Assembly: GCA_002011615.1 (NCBI GenBank)
Contig: MTOH01000001.1
Span: 277,043-322,692, forward strand
Source: Candidatus Hydrothermus pacificus
GTDB taxonomy: Bacteria > Hydrothermota > Hydrothermia > Hydrothermales > Hydrothermaceae
DNA length: 45,650 nucleotides
Direction of reading: 5' to 3'
Made by a program: the position numbers and the translations under genes. This document shows positions 33,524-41,761 of this stretch, piece by piece. Every line of letters begins with the position of its first letter. Within the stretch, counting starts at the first letter, position 1. The notes under the pieces are model-generated. The model saw only the letters and a list, made by a program, of their open reading frames with translations. It was not told the DNA's origin and did no database searches.

Positions 33524-35581
33524 TTACCTTAAAATCATAAATTTACCAATTTTATAATTTCCATCTTTATCTTCAACCTTGTAAATGTAAATTCCACTGA
33601 CCACCTTCAATCCTTCCTCATTAAGGAGATTCCATGCAACCGCTCCTTCACCTGTGGTGTTCTGGAGAGAGATTACTCTGTCTCCTGATAGAGTATAAAT
33701 AGTGATTCTTGATTCACGAGGAACATTCAAGAACATAATCTTGTCACCAATTTCTGATGCTCTAAGCCATTTTGCAGAACCTTTATAGGGATTCGGAGCA
33801 ACAAAAACATCATCTACAGATGCGCTGGGCTCTCCTTTCATTTCAATTGCCAGGGGATTTCCATTTGCATCCTTCTTATAGTTGTTATTAGCACTTTCAA
33901 GGCTGTCTTCATCATAGGCTGTTACTGTGTAATAAACAGGAAATCCAATCAAAGCAGTGGTATCCACATAGTTTCTAAAAATCCCTACTTCAAAAGGAAG
34001 CTCCTGAATTAGTTGCCATCCTCTTGGTTCATGATAGGCTCTGTAAACCCTGTAACCCCTTGTGTCAACCACACCTTTGAGGGGGTCAGGACTTCTTTCC
34101 GCAACATCATCCCACACAAGCTGAACACCATTAGGGGTTGCTGTATAGTTAAGATGAGGAGAAGGAGGAGGAACAGGGACATAAAAATGAACATCCTCAT
34201 TCGGTGCTGAAGGATGAGCAGGGTCTGAATTTTCTGCACCACCATAATAGACCTGCAATGCTTTTTCAAAGGTTTGAGCAGCACCCATAAGCCATCCTCT
34301 ACCCCAGTAATCGTCATTGCCACCGTAAAGCCCCTGACCAACTCCTGCAACCCATACAAAATGCAGGGTGTCACCATCGTATAAGGTATATGGACCAACT
34401 GTGTTTAAAAATCTATAGTCAAATTCCGCTGCACCTAAATCATAAGGATGAGGTGCATATCTGTATCCCTGAGTCGCTGAATGATTACCCTTTTGATAGT
34501 TATACACCTGGTCATCACTTGCAGGGTCTGACTCCCAGTTCCACCACTGATGGGACCATGGTCTTATGAGCCTGAATGTCCCTGTGCCTATAGAATCAGA
34601 AGGTGCAGGCGGAGTATAAAGCCATCCACCAAAGGCATATCCTGCACATGCACCTTCTTCTCCTGTATCATTACCAGGTGTTCCGGGGTTATCACCATCG
34701 TATATATATGAAATACCTCTCGGTATAAGATAAACAGGTAAACTTTCTCCTTTCCATGGAATATACATCTCAACCGCATCACCTTCCTGAGTAACCATTT
34801 CATCTTCTTCATCTCCCCATACAAGATAATGGTCATTTATGCCATCCGGCTCATCCCAGAAAGAATCGGGTGTAACTGTTTTTATGTCTATGGGGTCTCT
34901 TATTATAAAATCAGGATCATTCCATTCTCCATTTGTCCACCCGTCAAAACCCACAAGGTCATCAATATGCGGGTTTGATTGGTCTGCACCGGAAACATCA
35001 CAGTCATACCACATTGAAACATAAACAGAATCAAGAGTCTCTCCCACATCAGGTATATCACACTGGTCCTTGTTCCAGACCATTTTCATCCAGTAAATTA
35101 TAAAATCATTATAGGGTTCGTGAGGCCATTGCATGGCTCTTACTATCCAGGTAATTCCTGTGTGTCTGCCTGCAGCATTTTTTGTGTTGGTTGAACTATC
35201 CGGCCATACAGCAACTATGTCATGGGGAGAATATCCAGGGCCTTCATACAAAACCGGTCCTTCCCACCATTCTCCATCAGGATAATTGTGATAGGTAACA
35301 TAAGGCGTACCTCCTTCCTTACATCCTGTTACGAAGTAAGAGAGCCAGAGATAGAAATTGTTTACTGTGGCACCTCCGGGCCATGAGAGTCCGTATAGCC
35401 CTGAATTTCCTTCTCCACCAAGACAACCGTAGTTGGTCATATAGTTCCAGACCTCTCCATCGGTTTGATTTATAATTACTTTTTCTCTGAGAATTTGAGA
35501 ACCGGGGTCATTCTGACTCTTAGCATAAAGAAAAGGTAAACATACCACCATTGCCAGCATATAAACGAGAATTTTTTTCAT
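33524..35581 (-). CDS. secreted protein with FnIII-like and C-terminal sorting domains
   Basis: 685 residues. Signal peptide about 1-20. Residues about 30-460 are rich in Trp, Tyr, Asp and Gly and show no family I recognise; phrases such as PDGEWWEGPVLYEG and DEPDGINDHYLVWGDEED suggest a large beta-rich surface domain. About 475-580 is fibronectin-III-like (LNYTATPNGVQLVWDD ... YYTVTAYD). The last ~90 residues are the FlgD-like/T9SS sorting domain (FVAPNPYKGSAKW ... ITIYTLSGDRVISL ... SGIYIYKVED ... KFMILR). It follows the TonB-dependent receptor by 13 bases and precedes the PorV-like gene by 10, so it may be a surface partner of the receptor. Confidence 0.8.
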   Translation of the reverse strand: MKKILVYMLAMVVCLPFLYAKSQNDPGSQILREKVIINQTDGEVWNYMTNYGCLGGEGNSGLYGLSWPGGATVNNFYLWLSYFVTGCKEGGTPYVTYHNYPDGEWWEGPVLYEGPGYSPHDIVAVWPDSSTNTKNAAGRHTGITWIVRAMQWPHEPYNDFIIYWMKMVWNKDQCDIPDVGETLDSVYVSMWYDCDVSGADQSNPHIDDLVGFDGWTNGEWNDPDFIIRDPIDIKTVTPDSFWDEPDGINDHYLVWGDEEDEMVTQEGDAVEMYIPWKGESLPVYLIPRGISYIYDGDNPGTPGNDTGEEGACAGYAFGGWLYTPPAPSDSIGTGTFRLIRPWSHQWWNWESDPASDDQVYNYQKGNHSATQGYRYAPHPYDLGAAEFDYRFLNTVGPYTLYDGDTLHFVWVAGVGQGLYGGNDDYWGRGWLMGAAQTFEKALQVYYGGAENSDPAHPSAPNEDVHFYVPVPPPSPHLNYTATPNGVQLVWDDVAERSPDPLKGVVDTRGYRVYRAYHEPRGWQLIQELPFEVGIFRNYVDTTALIGFPVYYTVTAYDEDSLESANNNYKKDANGNPLAIEMKGEPSASVDDVFVAPNPYKGSAKWLRASEIGDKIMFLNVPRESRITIYTLSGDRVISLQNTTGEGAVAWNLLNEEGLKVVSGIYIYKVEDKDGNYKIGKFMILR

Positions 35582-35594
35582 CTCTATCCTCCTT

Positions 35595-38500
35595 TTAAAA
35601 TCCCTTTAATCTCAATTCAACACCAACTCTTGTTCTTCTTCTCGGGCTCCAGACTGTGGGGTCCTTTTCCTCACCTTCGGGATCGTCAAAGTATTCATAA
35701 TATTCAACATTGGCAAAGGTTGAAAGGTCTTTTCTGTTGAAAACATTGTAAATATCCATAAAGAAATTTAAATAAATTTTCTTTATTGAAATTCCCTTTG
35801 AAATCCTTAAATCAGTGTTCTGATAACTCGGTAATTTTTGGGCATTTATGTTTTCAACTGCTTCACTGATTGTTCTTATTGGAGGTGTATAGGGGAAGCC
35901 ACTCCCATAACTGTGCACCACAAGCAGATTGATGTCATCCAGTCCGGGCACACCAAAAAGAGGCCTGCCTTTGGGCACATTATAGGCTAATGTTAAAGTA
36001 ACTTTGTGCCTCTGGTCCCAGTCAAGAGGAGATTCATGAGGAGGAATCGGGTATCCACGCCATGCCCATTCATAAGCATCTCTTGGGGCAGAGAATGAGC
36101 CCCTTGCAACCTGAAATGTATAAGATACAGAACCGCTGAAGTTGGGCAGAAGAGCACCACCTGGTCTTTTTGAAAGTTCTAACTCTACACCTCTTGAAGA
36201 ACCATAATCTTCATTAACATAGGTAGAGTAGTTCTCACCTGTCAAGCCAATGGGATACATTTTCAATCTTGACCATGAGAATATATCCTTGTAAAATGCA
36301 GTAACATCAACAATTATATTCTCGGTGAACCCATGGGTTACACCAAGCTCATAGGAAATATTCTTCTCGGGTTCAATGTTAGGATTTCCGATAACAGGGA
36401 AAGCTCCACTGAATACATAGGAAGTTAAAAGCTGGCTGAACTGTGGTATCTGGTAATAATGCCCGTAGGTAAAGTGAAGAACATCTCTTTCTGTAATTGG
36501 ATGAGAGATTCCTATTCTTGGGGAGATATACCATTTTTTCTCGGTCTTCTCTGCATCTTTCAGAAGTCTCACTCTCTCAGAAAGCCAGAGGTCATCCATT
36601 GTAAAGGGCTCATCAGGGTCAGAAAATACAAATCCCTCGGGTGAATAGTAATCAAGTCTTAAACCTATTTTGGCAACCATTCCTTCAATTTCTATCTTAT
36701 CTCTTATATACGCTGCAAAAATCCATGGATAAGAAGGATTGTCATTGAACCAGTTTATAAAATTATAGGGGTCATTGGGTCTTGTTGTCAGGTCTGGATT
36801 TACAAGAGTCATATATATGTTTCCACCAGCTGCGTAATCCATACCATATCTTCTGATTTGAACTCTCTTGAACTCTGCACCAAGAAGAATTTCATGGTTT
36901 CTCGTAACCTGGGATTTCATATCCCATTTTAATGTAAATAACCTTGAATGTCCTATGTAATGCTGTCTTCTGGGGTATGTCCATGGAGTGGGAAGATATT
37001 GATTACCTATAAGAAGGGTATCAAAGGTAGGAGGGTCTTGAGAATAATCCGGGATAAGAGCAAAGGTATCTCTATTTGTTCTCTGACCCCAGCCATAGGT
37101 ATTGTATTTATATATATTTGGTTTTCCATAAACTGTGTCAACTTTCCCTGCTAAGGGGTCTGTAATCGGTGTATCAGAAACTATGGGCTGGAAAAGACTG
37201 TAGTAAACATAATAGGTATCATTTACAGTTGGGTCAACCCAGTATCTTTGCTTCGGCCACCATGAAGGACCTGAACCTATTGTGGGGTAAATTGTCTGTG
37301 TCTCATATTCCCACCAGTAAAAGGGAATTTCAACATAACCTTTATCCCTGTAATATTTTACAAGGGATGGGTCATATCTTGAATCATTTGCCCATATTGA
37401 ATCAGGTGTAATTTCAACCCATCTTTCCTTTATTGAATCTATTCTACCACTTGTCCTGAATGTATCCATTCTCAATGCTTTGAAATAATCAAGGTCAACT
37501 TCAACAAATCCATCAAGGTCTCTATCAGCAAAATCATCAATCCCATCTCCGTCAACATCTTCCTTGGCACTGTTATCAAAGAACCTGTTATAATACCCTG
37601 CTCTGAATTCCATGAATGTTCTTCCAAATAGAAGGTCAAACCCACCTATCAGTTGCAGGTGTCTATCTCTCAGAGGCCAATAATGTTCAAGAGCCAATCT
37701 CCAGCCCGGGTCATAATCATAATCAACATTCCATCTGTAAAATCCACTTGTAAATAACTTAAAAACTTTTGTTATTGGAATAGAAACTTTCCACTGATAA
37801 GACTCTGAAGTGCTCTGTCTTTCATTAAAAGTATAAATTGGATAATCTTCATAGGTGTAATATCTTTCGCCAGAGACAAAGAATTTTGCGCCCTCTCTCC
37901 ACATGGGTAGAAGAGGACCTCCAACCGCAAACTCAATCCTCTTTTCTTTGTTTTTCCATCTTCCAGTAAGGCTTTTAAAGTTTCTATTTTTACCTAAGAG
38001 GTAATCATAATAAGGGTCTCCCTGCTGACAATCCAGAAAATTAAATATATCATCCCCAAGAAAAGACAGGTCTCTTGTAGAATATCTCACCTGAGCATCG
38101 TATCTATCGGTTCCTTCTTTTGTTATTATTGAAATCGCACCTGAGGAAACAGTTCCCTGGTCAACATCAAAACCACCTCTATCCACTGCTGCTTCTTCAA
38201 GAGCTAAAAGAGGAACACCTGATTGAGTGTAGTTGGAATAGGGGTCTCTTATTTCAACTCCATCAACCACATAAACAACCTCATCAGGTCTTCCACCTCG
38301 GACATATATGTTTCCACCTCTTAATACAACTCCTGAGGAATAGCTCACTGCCTGCTGAACCTGTGTCACAGGAAGTGACTGAATCTGCTCTGATTTGATA
38401 AGAGTTCTTGATTCGGTTTTATCCTTTCTTATCACAATCTCTTTTGCCCTGATTTCTTCAACTTCAAGAACAATTTCTTTTGGTTTTAATGGGAAATTAA

Positions 38501-38804
38501 CTTCTACAGTTCTATCCGCCACCACTGATATTTTTTCAACTTTCAAAACCTGATAACCAGTGTATTGAGCAGAAAGGGTGTATTCTCCTGGCGGAACATT
38601 CAGAAATACATAATAGCCATCCAGGTCAGTAATTGCTATCATTGTTGTTCCTTCTATTTTTACCGCTGCTTGAGGGAGGCCTTCACCGGTCTGGGAGTCT
38701 GTAACCCGACCGGTTATCTTTCCATACAGCCCACCATAAAGGTGAGCTCCTATACCCATCAGCAAGAGGAATGCTGATGGCACGAATATTTTCCTCCAGT
38801 CCAT
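35595..38804 (-). CDS. TonB-dependent receptor with N-terminal carboxypeptidase-regulatory-like domain
   Basis: 1069 residues. After a signal peptide (about 1-24) comes a carboxypeptidase-regulatory-like domain (about 28-108: GKITGRVTDSQTGEGLPQAAV, TDLDGYYVFLNVPPGEYTL). A TonB-box-like segment (EEIRAKEIVIRK) precedes the plug (about 135-235: SGVVLRGGNIYVRGGRPDEVVYVVDG ... SGAISIITKEGT). The rest is a beta-barrel with the terminal aromatic residue (LRLKGF). This is the SusC-like layout of FCB receptors. It imports a ligand across the outer membrane using ExbB/ExbD/TonB, whose genes lie directly upstream in the same operon. Asp-rich segments (DVDGDGIDDFADRDLDG) may bind calcium. The ligand is unknown. 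Confidence 0.93.
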   Translation of the reverse strand: MDWRKIFVPSAFLLLMGIGAHLYGGLYGKITGRVTDSQTGEGLPQAAVKIEGTTMIAITDLDGYYVFLNVPPGEYTLSAQYTGYQVLKVEKISVVADRTVEVNFPLKPKEIVLEVEEIRAKEIVIRKDKTESRTLIKSEQIQSLPVTQVQQAVSYSSGVVLRGGNIYVRGGRPDEVVYVVDGVEIRDPYSNYTQSGVPLLALEEAAVDRGGFDVDQGTVSSGAISIITKEGTDRYDAQVRYSTRDLSFLGDDIFNFLDCQQGDPYYDYLLGKNRNFKSLTGRWKNKEKRIEFAVGGPLLPMWREGAKFFVSGERYYTYEDYPIYTFNERQSTSESYQWKVSIPITKVFKLFTSGFYRWNVDYDYDPGWRLALEHYWPLRDRHLQLIGGFDLLFGRTFMEFRAGYYNRFFDNSAKEDVDGDGIDDFADRDLDGFVEVDLDYFKALRMDTFRTSGRIDSIKERWVEITPDSIWANDSRYDPSLVKYYRDKGYVEIPFYWWEYETQTIYPTIGSGPSWWPKQRYWVDPTVNDTYYVYYSLFQPIVSDTPITDPLAGKVDTVYGKPNIYKYNTYGWGQRTNRDTFALIPDYSQDPPTFDTLLIGNQYLPTPWTYPRRQHYIGHSRLFTLKWDMKSQVTRNHEILLGAEFKRVQIRRYGMDYAAGGNIYMTLVNPDLTTRPNDPYNFINWFNDNPSYPWIFAAYIRDKIEIEGMVAKIGLRLDYYSPEGFVFSDPDEPFTMDDLWLSERVRLLKDAEKTEKKWYISPRIGISHPITERDVLHFTYGHYYQIPQFSQLLTSYVFSGAFPVIGNPNIEPEKNISYELGVTHGFTENIIVDVTAFYKDIFSWSRLKMYPIGLTGENYSTYVNEDYGSSRGVELELSKRPGGALLPNFSGSVSYTFQVARGSFSAPRDAYEWAWRGYPIPPHESPLDWDQRHKVTLTLAYNVPKGRPLFGVPGLDDINLLVVHSYGSGFPYTPPIRTISEAVENINAQKLPSYQNTDLRISKGISIKKIYLNFFMDIYNVFNRKDLSTFANVEYYEYFDDPEGEEKDPTVWSPRRRTRVGVELRLKGF

Positions 38805-38816
38805 ATTGACCTCCTT

Positions 38817-39422
38817 TTATTTTTCCAGTTTAAATCTATAAGGCACAACAACTCTCACCGTAACAGGCTGTCCAAGCTGCTTTCCTGGTTTAAATATCCA
38901 CTTCCTTACAGCCTCCAGAACCGGCTGATTAAAAACTTCATGAGCACTCTTCAGTATCTCTGCATGCTTAACTCTTCCATCTGGGCCTACTATAAGTCTT
39001 ACATAAACCAATCCTTCAAGTTTTAACTGTCTTGCAATTTCAGGATAAACAGGTGGAACTTTCTTTACAGGCTGGGGAACTTCCTCCACCTCATAACTTT
39101 CATAAACCTTCATTTCGGGCAAAACAGGTGTTTCCTGAACTTCATTGAATTCTGTGGTCGGAGCTATCTCAACCTCTTCTTCCTCTCCCTCACTCACTGT
39201 TATCTCAACTGGCAAAACCGGTTTTGGAGGAGGAGGAGGCTCTTTTAAAACATCAACCTGTTCTTCAATATTTTCAAGTATGGTTTCTTCAACATTTTTT
39301 GGAAGATAGGCCTTTAATGCAAACTGTTTTATAGTTAAAAAAGCAACAATTGTGAGAATAAGGGCTATTGAAAGGGATGCCTGAAATATAACATCCTGCT
39401 TTTCTCTTATATCTTTTTTCAT
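38817..39422 (-). CDS. tonB: energy transducer TonB
   Basis: 201 residues. One membrane helix near the N-terminus (about 15-36), a Pro/Glu/Val-rich periplasmic spacer (about 45-125, with PPPPPKPVLPVE and EEEEVEIAPTTEF), and the TonB C-terminal domain (about 125-201: PPVYPEIARQLKLEGLVYVRL, VGPDGRVKHAEIL, VLEAVRKWIFKPG). It carries proton-motive energy from ExbB/ExbD to outer-membrane receptors. The stop lies 12 bases before the receptor gene, and GGTGGTTA-like sequence precedes its start. Confidence 0.95.
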   Translation of the reverse strand: MKKDIREKQDVIFQASLSIALILTIVAFLTIKQFALKAYLPKNVEETILENIEEQVDVLKEPPPPPKPVLPVEITVSEGEEEEVEIAPTTEFNEVQETPVLPEMKVYESYEVEEVPQPVKKVPPVYPEIARQLKLEGLVYVRLIVGPDGRVKHAEILKSAHEVFNQPVLEAVRKWIFKPGKQLGQPVTVRVVVPYRFKLEK

Positions 39423-39424
39423 AA

Positions 39425-39841
39425 CTAACCACCTCCTCTTTTAAATTCTGTAGAAAAGGTTATTCTCAAAGCCTTTGCTTCTCTTAAAGCCTCTAAAATA
39501 CTGTCAACATAAGCATACTTAACATCTTTGTCAAACATAAGCATGGCAATCAGGTTCGGGTCCTCAAGTGCCCTTAGTCTGAAATCATAGGATATTCTCT
39601 GGGGGTTAACCCTTTTATCCATAACATAGATTTTTCCATCTCTCGCAAGCCATACATAGGCAAGATGTTTTCTCTTTAATATTCTCTCAGTTGATTTTGC
39701 CAGTGGTAAGGCAATCTTCTGACCTCTTTCTTTTCTAAAAACGGTGGTAAGCATAAAGAAAATTATAAGCAAGAAAGCTATGTCTGCCATTGAAGCGGTC
39801 GGTATAATAACTTTGGGTTTTGCAATTCTCTGTATCTTCAT
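39425..39841 (-). CDS. exbD: ExbD/TolR-family biopolymer transport protein (second copy)
   Basis: 138 residues. Single membrane helix with the functional Asp in SMADIAFLLIIFFML (about residue 23), then the periplasmic domain. It pairs with ExbB to form the proton channel. The membrane segment is word-for-word the same as in the preceding ExbD, but the periplasmic parts differ strongly, so the two copies probably form a hetero-complex or serve different partners. Overlaps the upstream exbD by one base. Confidence 0.93.
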   Translation of the reverse strand: MKIQRIAKPKVIIPTASMADIAFLLIIFFMLTTVFRKERGQKIALPLAKSTERILKRKHLAYVWLARDGKIYVMDKRVNPQRISYDFRLRALEDPNLIAMLMFDKDVKYAYVDSILEALREAKALRITFSTEFKRGGG

Positions 39842-40263
39842 TATCCTCCTCCTTTTATCGCTTGAAGAGCAACCTTGTCAGCACCTGCCTGCAGAACCTC
39901 ATCATAAACTTCTATCATTTTTCTATATGGCGCCTGGATGTTGGTCTTGATGAGAACAACTGTTTTCGGGTTTTCTCGTATCCTTTCCCGAACAAGTCTC
40001 TGTATTTCAGTAAGGGGTGTTTCAGTGATTGCATCATCTATAAACAATTTTCCTTCGGGATTTATAAAAATTCTCATCATGTTTTCAGTTTTAATTTTAA
40101 CTGTTTCTTCTGCTTTTTCAGGAAGAACCATTTTCAAACCTTTTGCTCTGCTGAAAATAGTTGTTAGCATAAAAAAGATTATAAGCAGAAACGCTATATC
40201 TGCCATTGAAGCGGTCGGTATTTCAACTTCCTCTGTTCCTCTTTTTCTGAATTTAAATGCCAT
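39841..40263 (-). CDS. exbD: ExbD/TolR-family biopolymer transport protein (first copy)
   Basis: 140 residues. Starts MAFKFRKRGTEEVEIPTAS, with the membrane helix and its Asp in SMADIAFLLIIFFML, then a periplasmic domain ending LQAIKGGG. Two adjacent exbD genes are common in FCB bacteria. It lies two bases after exbB and its stop overlaps the second exbD by one base. Confidence 0.93.
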   Translation of the reverse strand: MAFKFRKRGTEEVEIPTASMADIAFLLIIFFMLTTIFSRAKGLKMVLPEKAEETVKIKTENMMRIFINPEGKLFIDDAITETPLTEIQRLVRERIRENPKTVVLIKTNIQAPYRKMIEVYDEVLQAGADKVALQAIKGGG

Positions 40264-40265
40264 AC

Positions 40266-40940
40266 TTAAACTCTCTGTTTTTCAAGTAAATATTCAAGAA
40301 GCATGTTTGCTGACTCTTCCATATCTCTTGTATAGGCATTTATTCTTGAGGAAAAAAATGCATGGGCAAGAGCAACAGGGGCTGCTATTAAAAGACCTGT
40401 TGCAGTGGTTATAAGAGCTTCTGAAATACCTGCAGCCACATAGGTGGGCTCAACCTCTCCCATCTGTGCGACAGCATTAAAAGCCTTTATCATTCCTGTA
40501 ACTGTTCCAAGGAATCCAAGGATAGGGGCAATTGTGGCAAAAGAACCAAGATAAATCATTCCCCTATCAAGGAATGCAAGCTCAGAGGCAGATTTTTCTG
40601 CAATCGCCTCTTCTATCACATCTCTTGACTTTCCTGCTTTTTCAAGACCCGCAAGGCATATCTTTGCCACAGAACTTGCATGAGAAGAACAAAGGGCTAT
40701 CCCCTCATCTACCCCTGCATCTTCTATTGTGTCTATTAATCTTTCAACAAACTTTTTTGGATTGGTTCTTATCTTAAAAAGAGTGTAAAGTCTTTCAATT
40801 ATTATTGCAAGTGATAGAACTGCAACTGCAAGCAAAAGCCACATCATTCCGCCACCTTTTCTGAAAAGGTCCACAAGGGTCCATATTGCACCCTGTCCGC
40901 CTTCAGCCTGAGATATGATATAGACTATCAAATTTGTCAT
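40266..40940 (-). CDS. exbB: ExbB/TolQ/MotA-family proton channel protein
   Basis: 224 residues with three membrane helices (about 30-50, 125-148, 165-190) and the conserved GTVTGMIKAF and TATGLLIAAPVALAHAFF segments of the family. It forms the pentameric inner-membrane channel that energises TonB through ExbD. First gene of the operon: consensus promoter at 40999-41028, AAGGAGGT just before the ATG, and a leader of about 50 bases. Confidence 0.95.
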   Translation of the reverse strand: MTNLIVYIISQAEGGQGAIWTLVDLFRKGGGMMWLLLAVAVLSLAIIIERLYTLFKIRTNPKKFVERLIDTIEDAGVDEGIALCSSHASSVAKICLAGLEKAGKSRDVIEEAIAEKSASELAFLDRGMIYLGSFATIAPILGFLGTVTGMIKAFNAVAQMGEVEPTYVAAGISEALITTATGLLIAAPVALAHAFFSSRINAYTRDMEESANMLLEYLLEKQRV

Positions 40941-40998
40941 TTTACCTCCTTCAACTTAACTTTCATTTTTCTCATTTTTTCAAAGAAAAATTGCCACA

Positions 40999-41028
40999 AT
41001 TATAAAGGTAAAAAAATTTATTTGTCAA
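40999..41028 (-). promoter_or_regulatory. consensus promoter of the exbB-to-28192 operon
   Basis: Minus strand TTGACA (41028-41023), 18-base spacer, TATAAT (41004-40999). Both boxes are exact. The -35 box directly abuts the stop codon of the upstream membrane-protein gene. No further promoter was seen down to 28192, where gaps are 0-13 bases. Confidence 0.85.
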
Positions 41029-41379
41029 CTATCTTGATATCCATGTGACATAAATCACGGATGTCAGAAATGTGAAAAACCCTGCTATGAGGAAAAGTAG
41101 ATTTTCAAGAAAGTTTATCTTGAAGGACAGAACAAGAAGATTGTAAAGGTCAAGTCCTGCTATGGCGAGACGGGGATAAACATATATCATCTTTATTCCG
41201 TGAACAATAAGAATTGCGATAAGGAGTAACCCGGCGATCACAGGAAAAGAACTAACAAATTTGGGTTTACCTATAAGTTTGAGCAGTCTGTTTAAAATTC
41301 TTGTGTAATAGAGTAATGCAAAAACAAAGAGTAAAATTGAAACAAAGAAAATAATTTCCGCTCTCAGGTCAAATCTCAT
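41029..41379 (-). CDS. three-helix membrane protein, unknown family
   Basis: 116 residues with predicted helices at about 8-28, 42-63 and 94-113 and a short basic loop (LNRLLKLIGKPK). I recognise no family. Its ATG overlaps the stop of the upstream gene by four bases, so it is translated with it as a pair of similar-sized membrane proteins, probably forming one complex. No cofactor-binding His pairs or other motif is visible. Confidence 0.65.
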   Translation of the reverse strand: MRFDLRAEIIFFVSILLFVFALLYYTRILNRLLKLIGKPKFVSSFPVIAGLLLIAILIVHGIKMIYVYPRLAIAGLDLYNLLVLSFKINFLENLLFLIAGFFTFLTSVIYVTWISR

Positions 41380-41723
41380 TTTCCGTCTCCTTTAACCACC
41401 TTGAAGAATTGAAAAACACCAATATAGGTAAGAATTCCTGAAAGCATAAAAAACCCATAAGAGATAAAAGTCTGCGACAGGTTCATTTTTACCATCTGTT
41501 TAAAAAGAGTTGCATATAGCACTATAATACCATATATAAAAATTCCGGTAGGCGCAATCATTATAAAAATCCATCTTGTCGGCATTCTCAGAACAATCTG
41601 AAATTTTCTTGCGATATTTCCCAGAAGCAGAAACCCTACCCAGAGGAGAAAAATTGCTCCTATTAAAATATAATTTGATAACTTTATATACAAAAATTCC
41701 TGTGAAGGTTCTAATCCAAACAT
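41376..41723 (-). CDS. three-helix membrane protein, unknown family
   Basis: 115 residues with helices at about 12-33, 46-70 and 82-107 and a basic loop between the first two (ARKFQIVLRMPTRW). No family recognised. Driven by its own consensus promoter with TATAAT ending eight bases before the ATG and no Shine-Dalgarno, so leaderless. It is coupled to the next membrane protein by an ATGA overlap. The length match and shared topology suggest the two arose together, although I see no sequence similarity. Confidence 0.65.
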   Translation of the reverse strand: MFGLEPSQEFLYIKLSNYILIGAIFLLWVGFLLLGNIARKFQIVLRMPTRWIFIMIAPTGIFIYGIIVLYATLFKQMVKMNLSQTFISYGFFMLSGILTYIGVFQFFKVVKGDGK

Positions 41724-41731
41724 AATGATAA

Positions 41732-41761
41732 ATTATAAAACAAATTAAACAAATTTGTCAA
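41732..41761 (-). promoter_or_regulatory. consensus promoter for the membrane-protein pair (leaderless)
   Basis: Minus strand TTGACA (41761-41756), 18-base spacer, TATAAT (41737-41732), then eight bases to the ATG at 41723. The clearest leaderless arrangement in the window. The -35 box overlaps the stop of the radical SAM gene. Confidence 0.82.
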
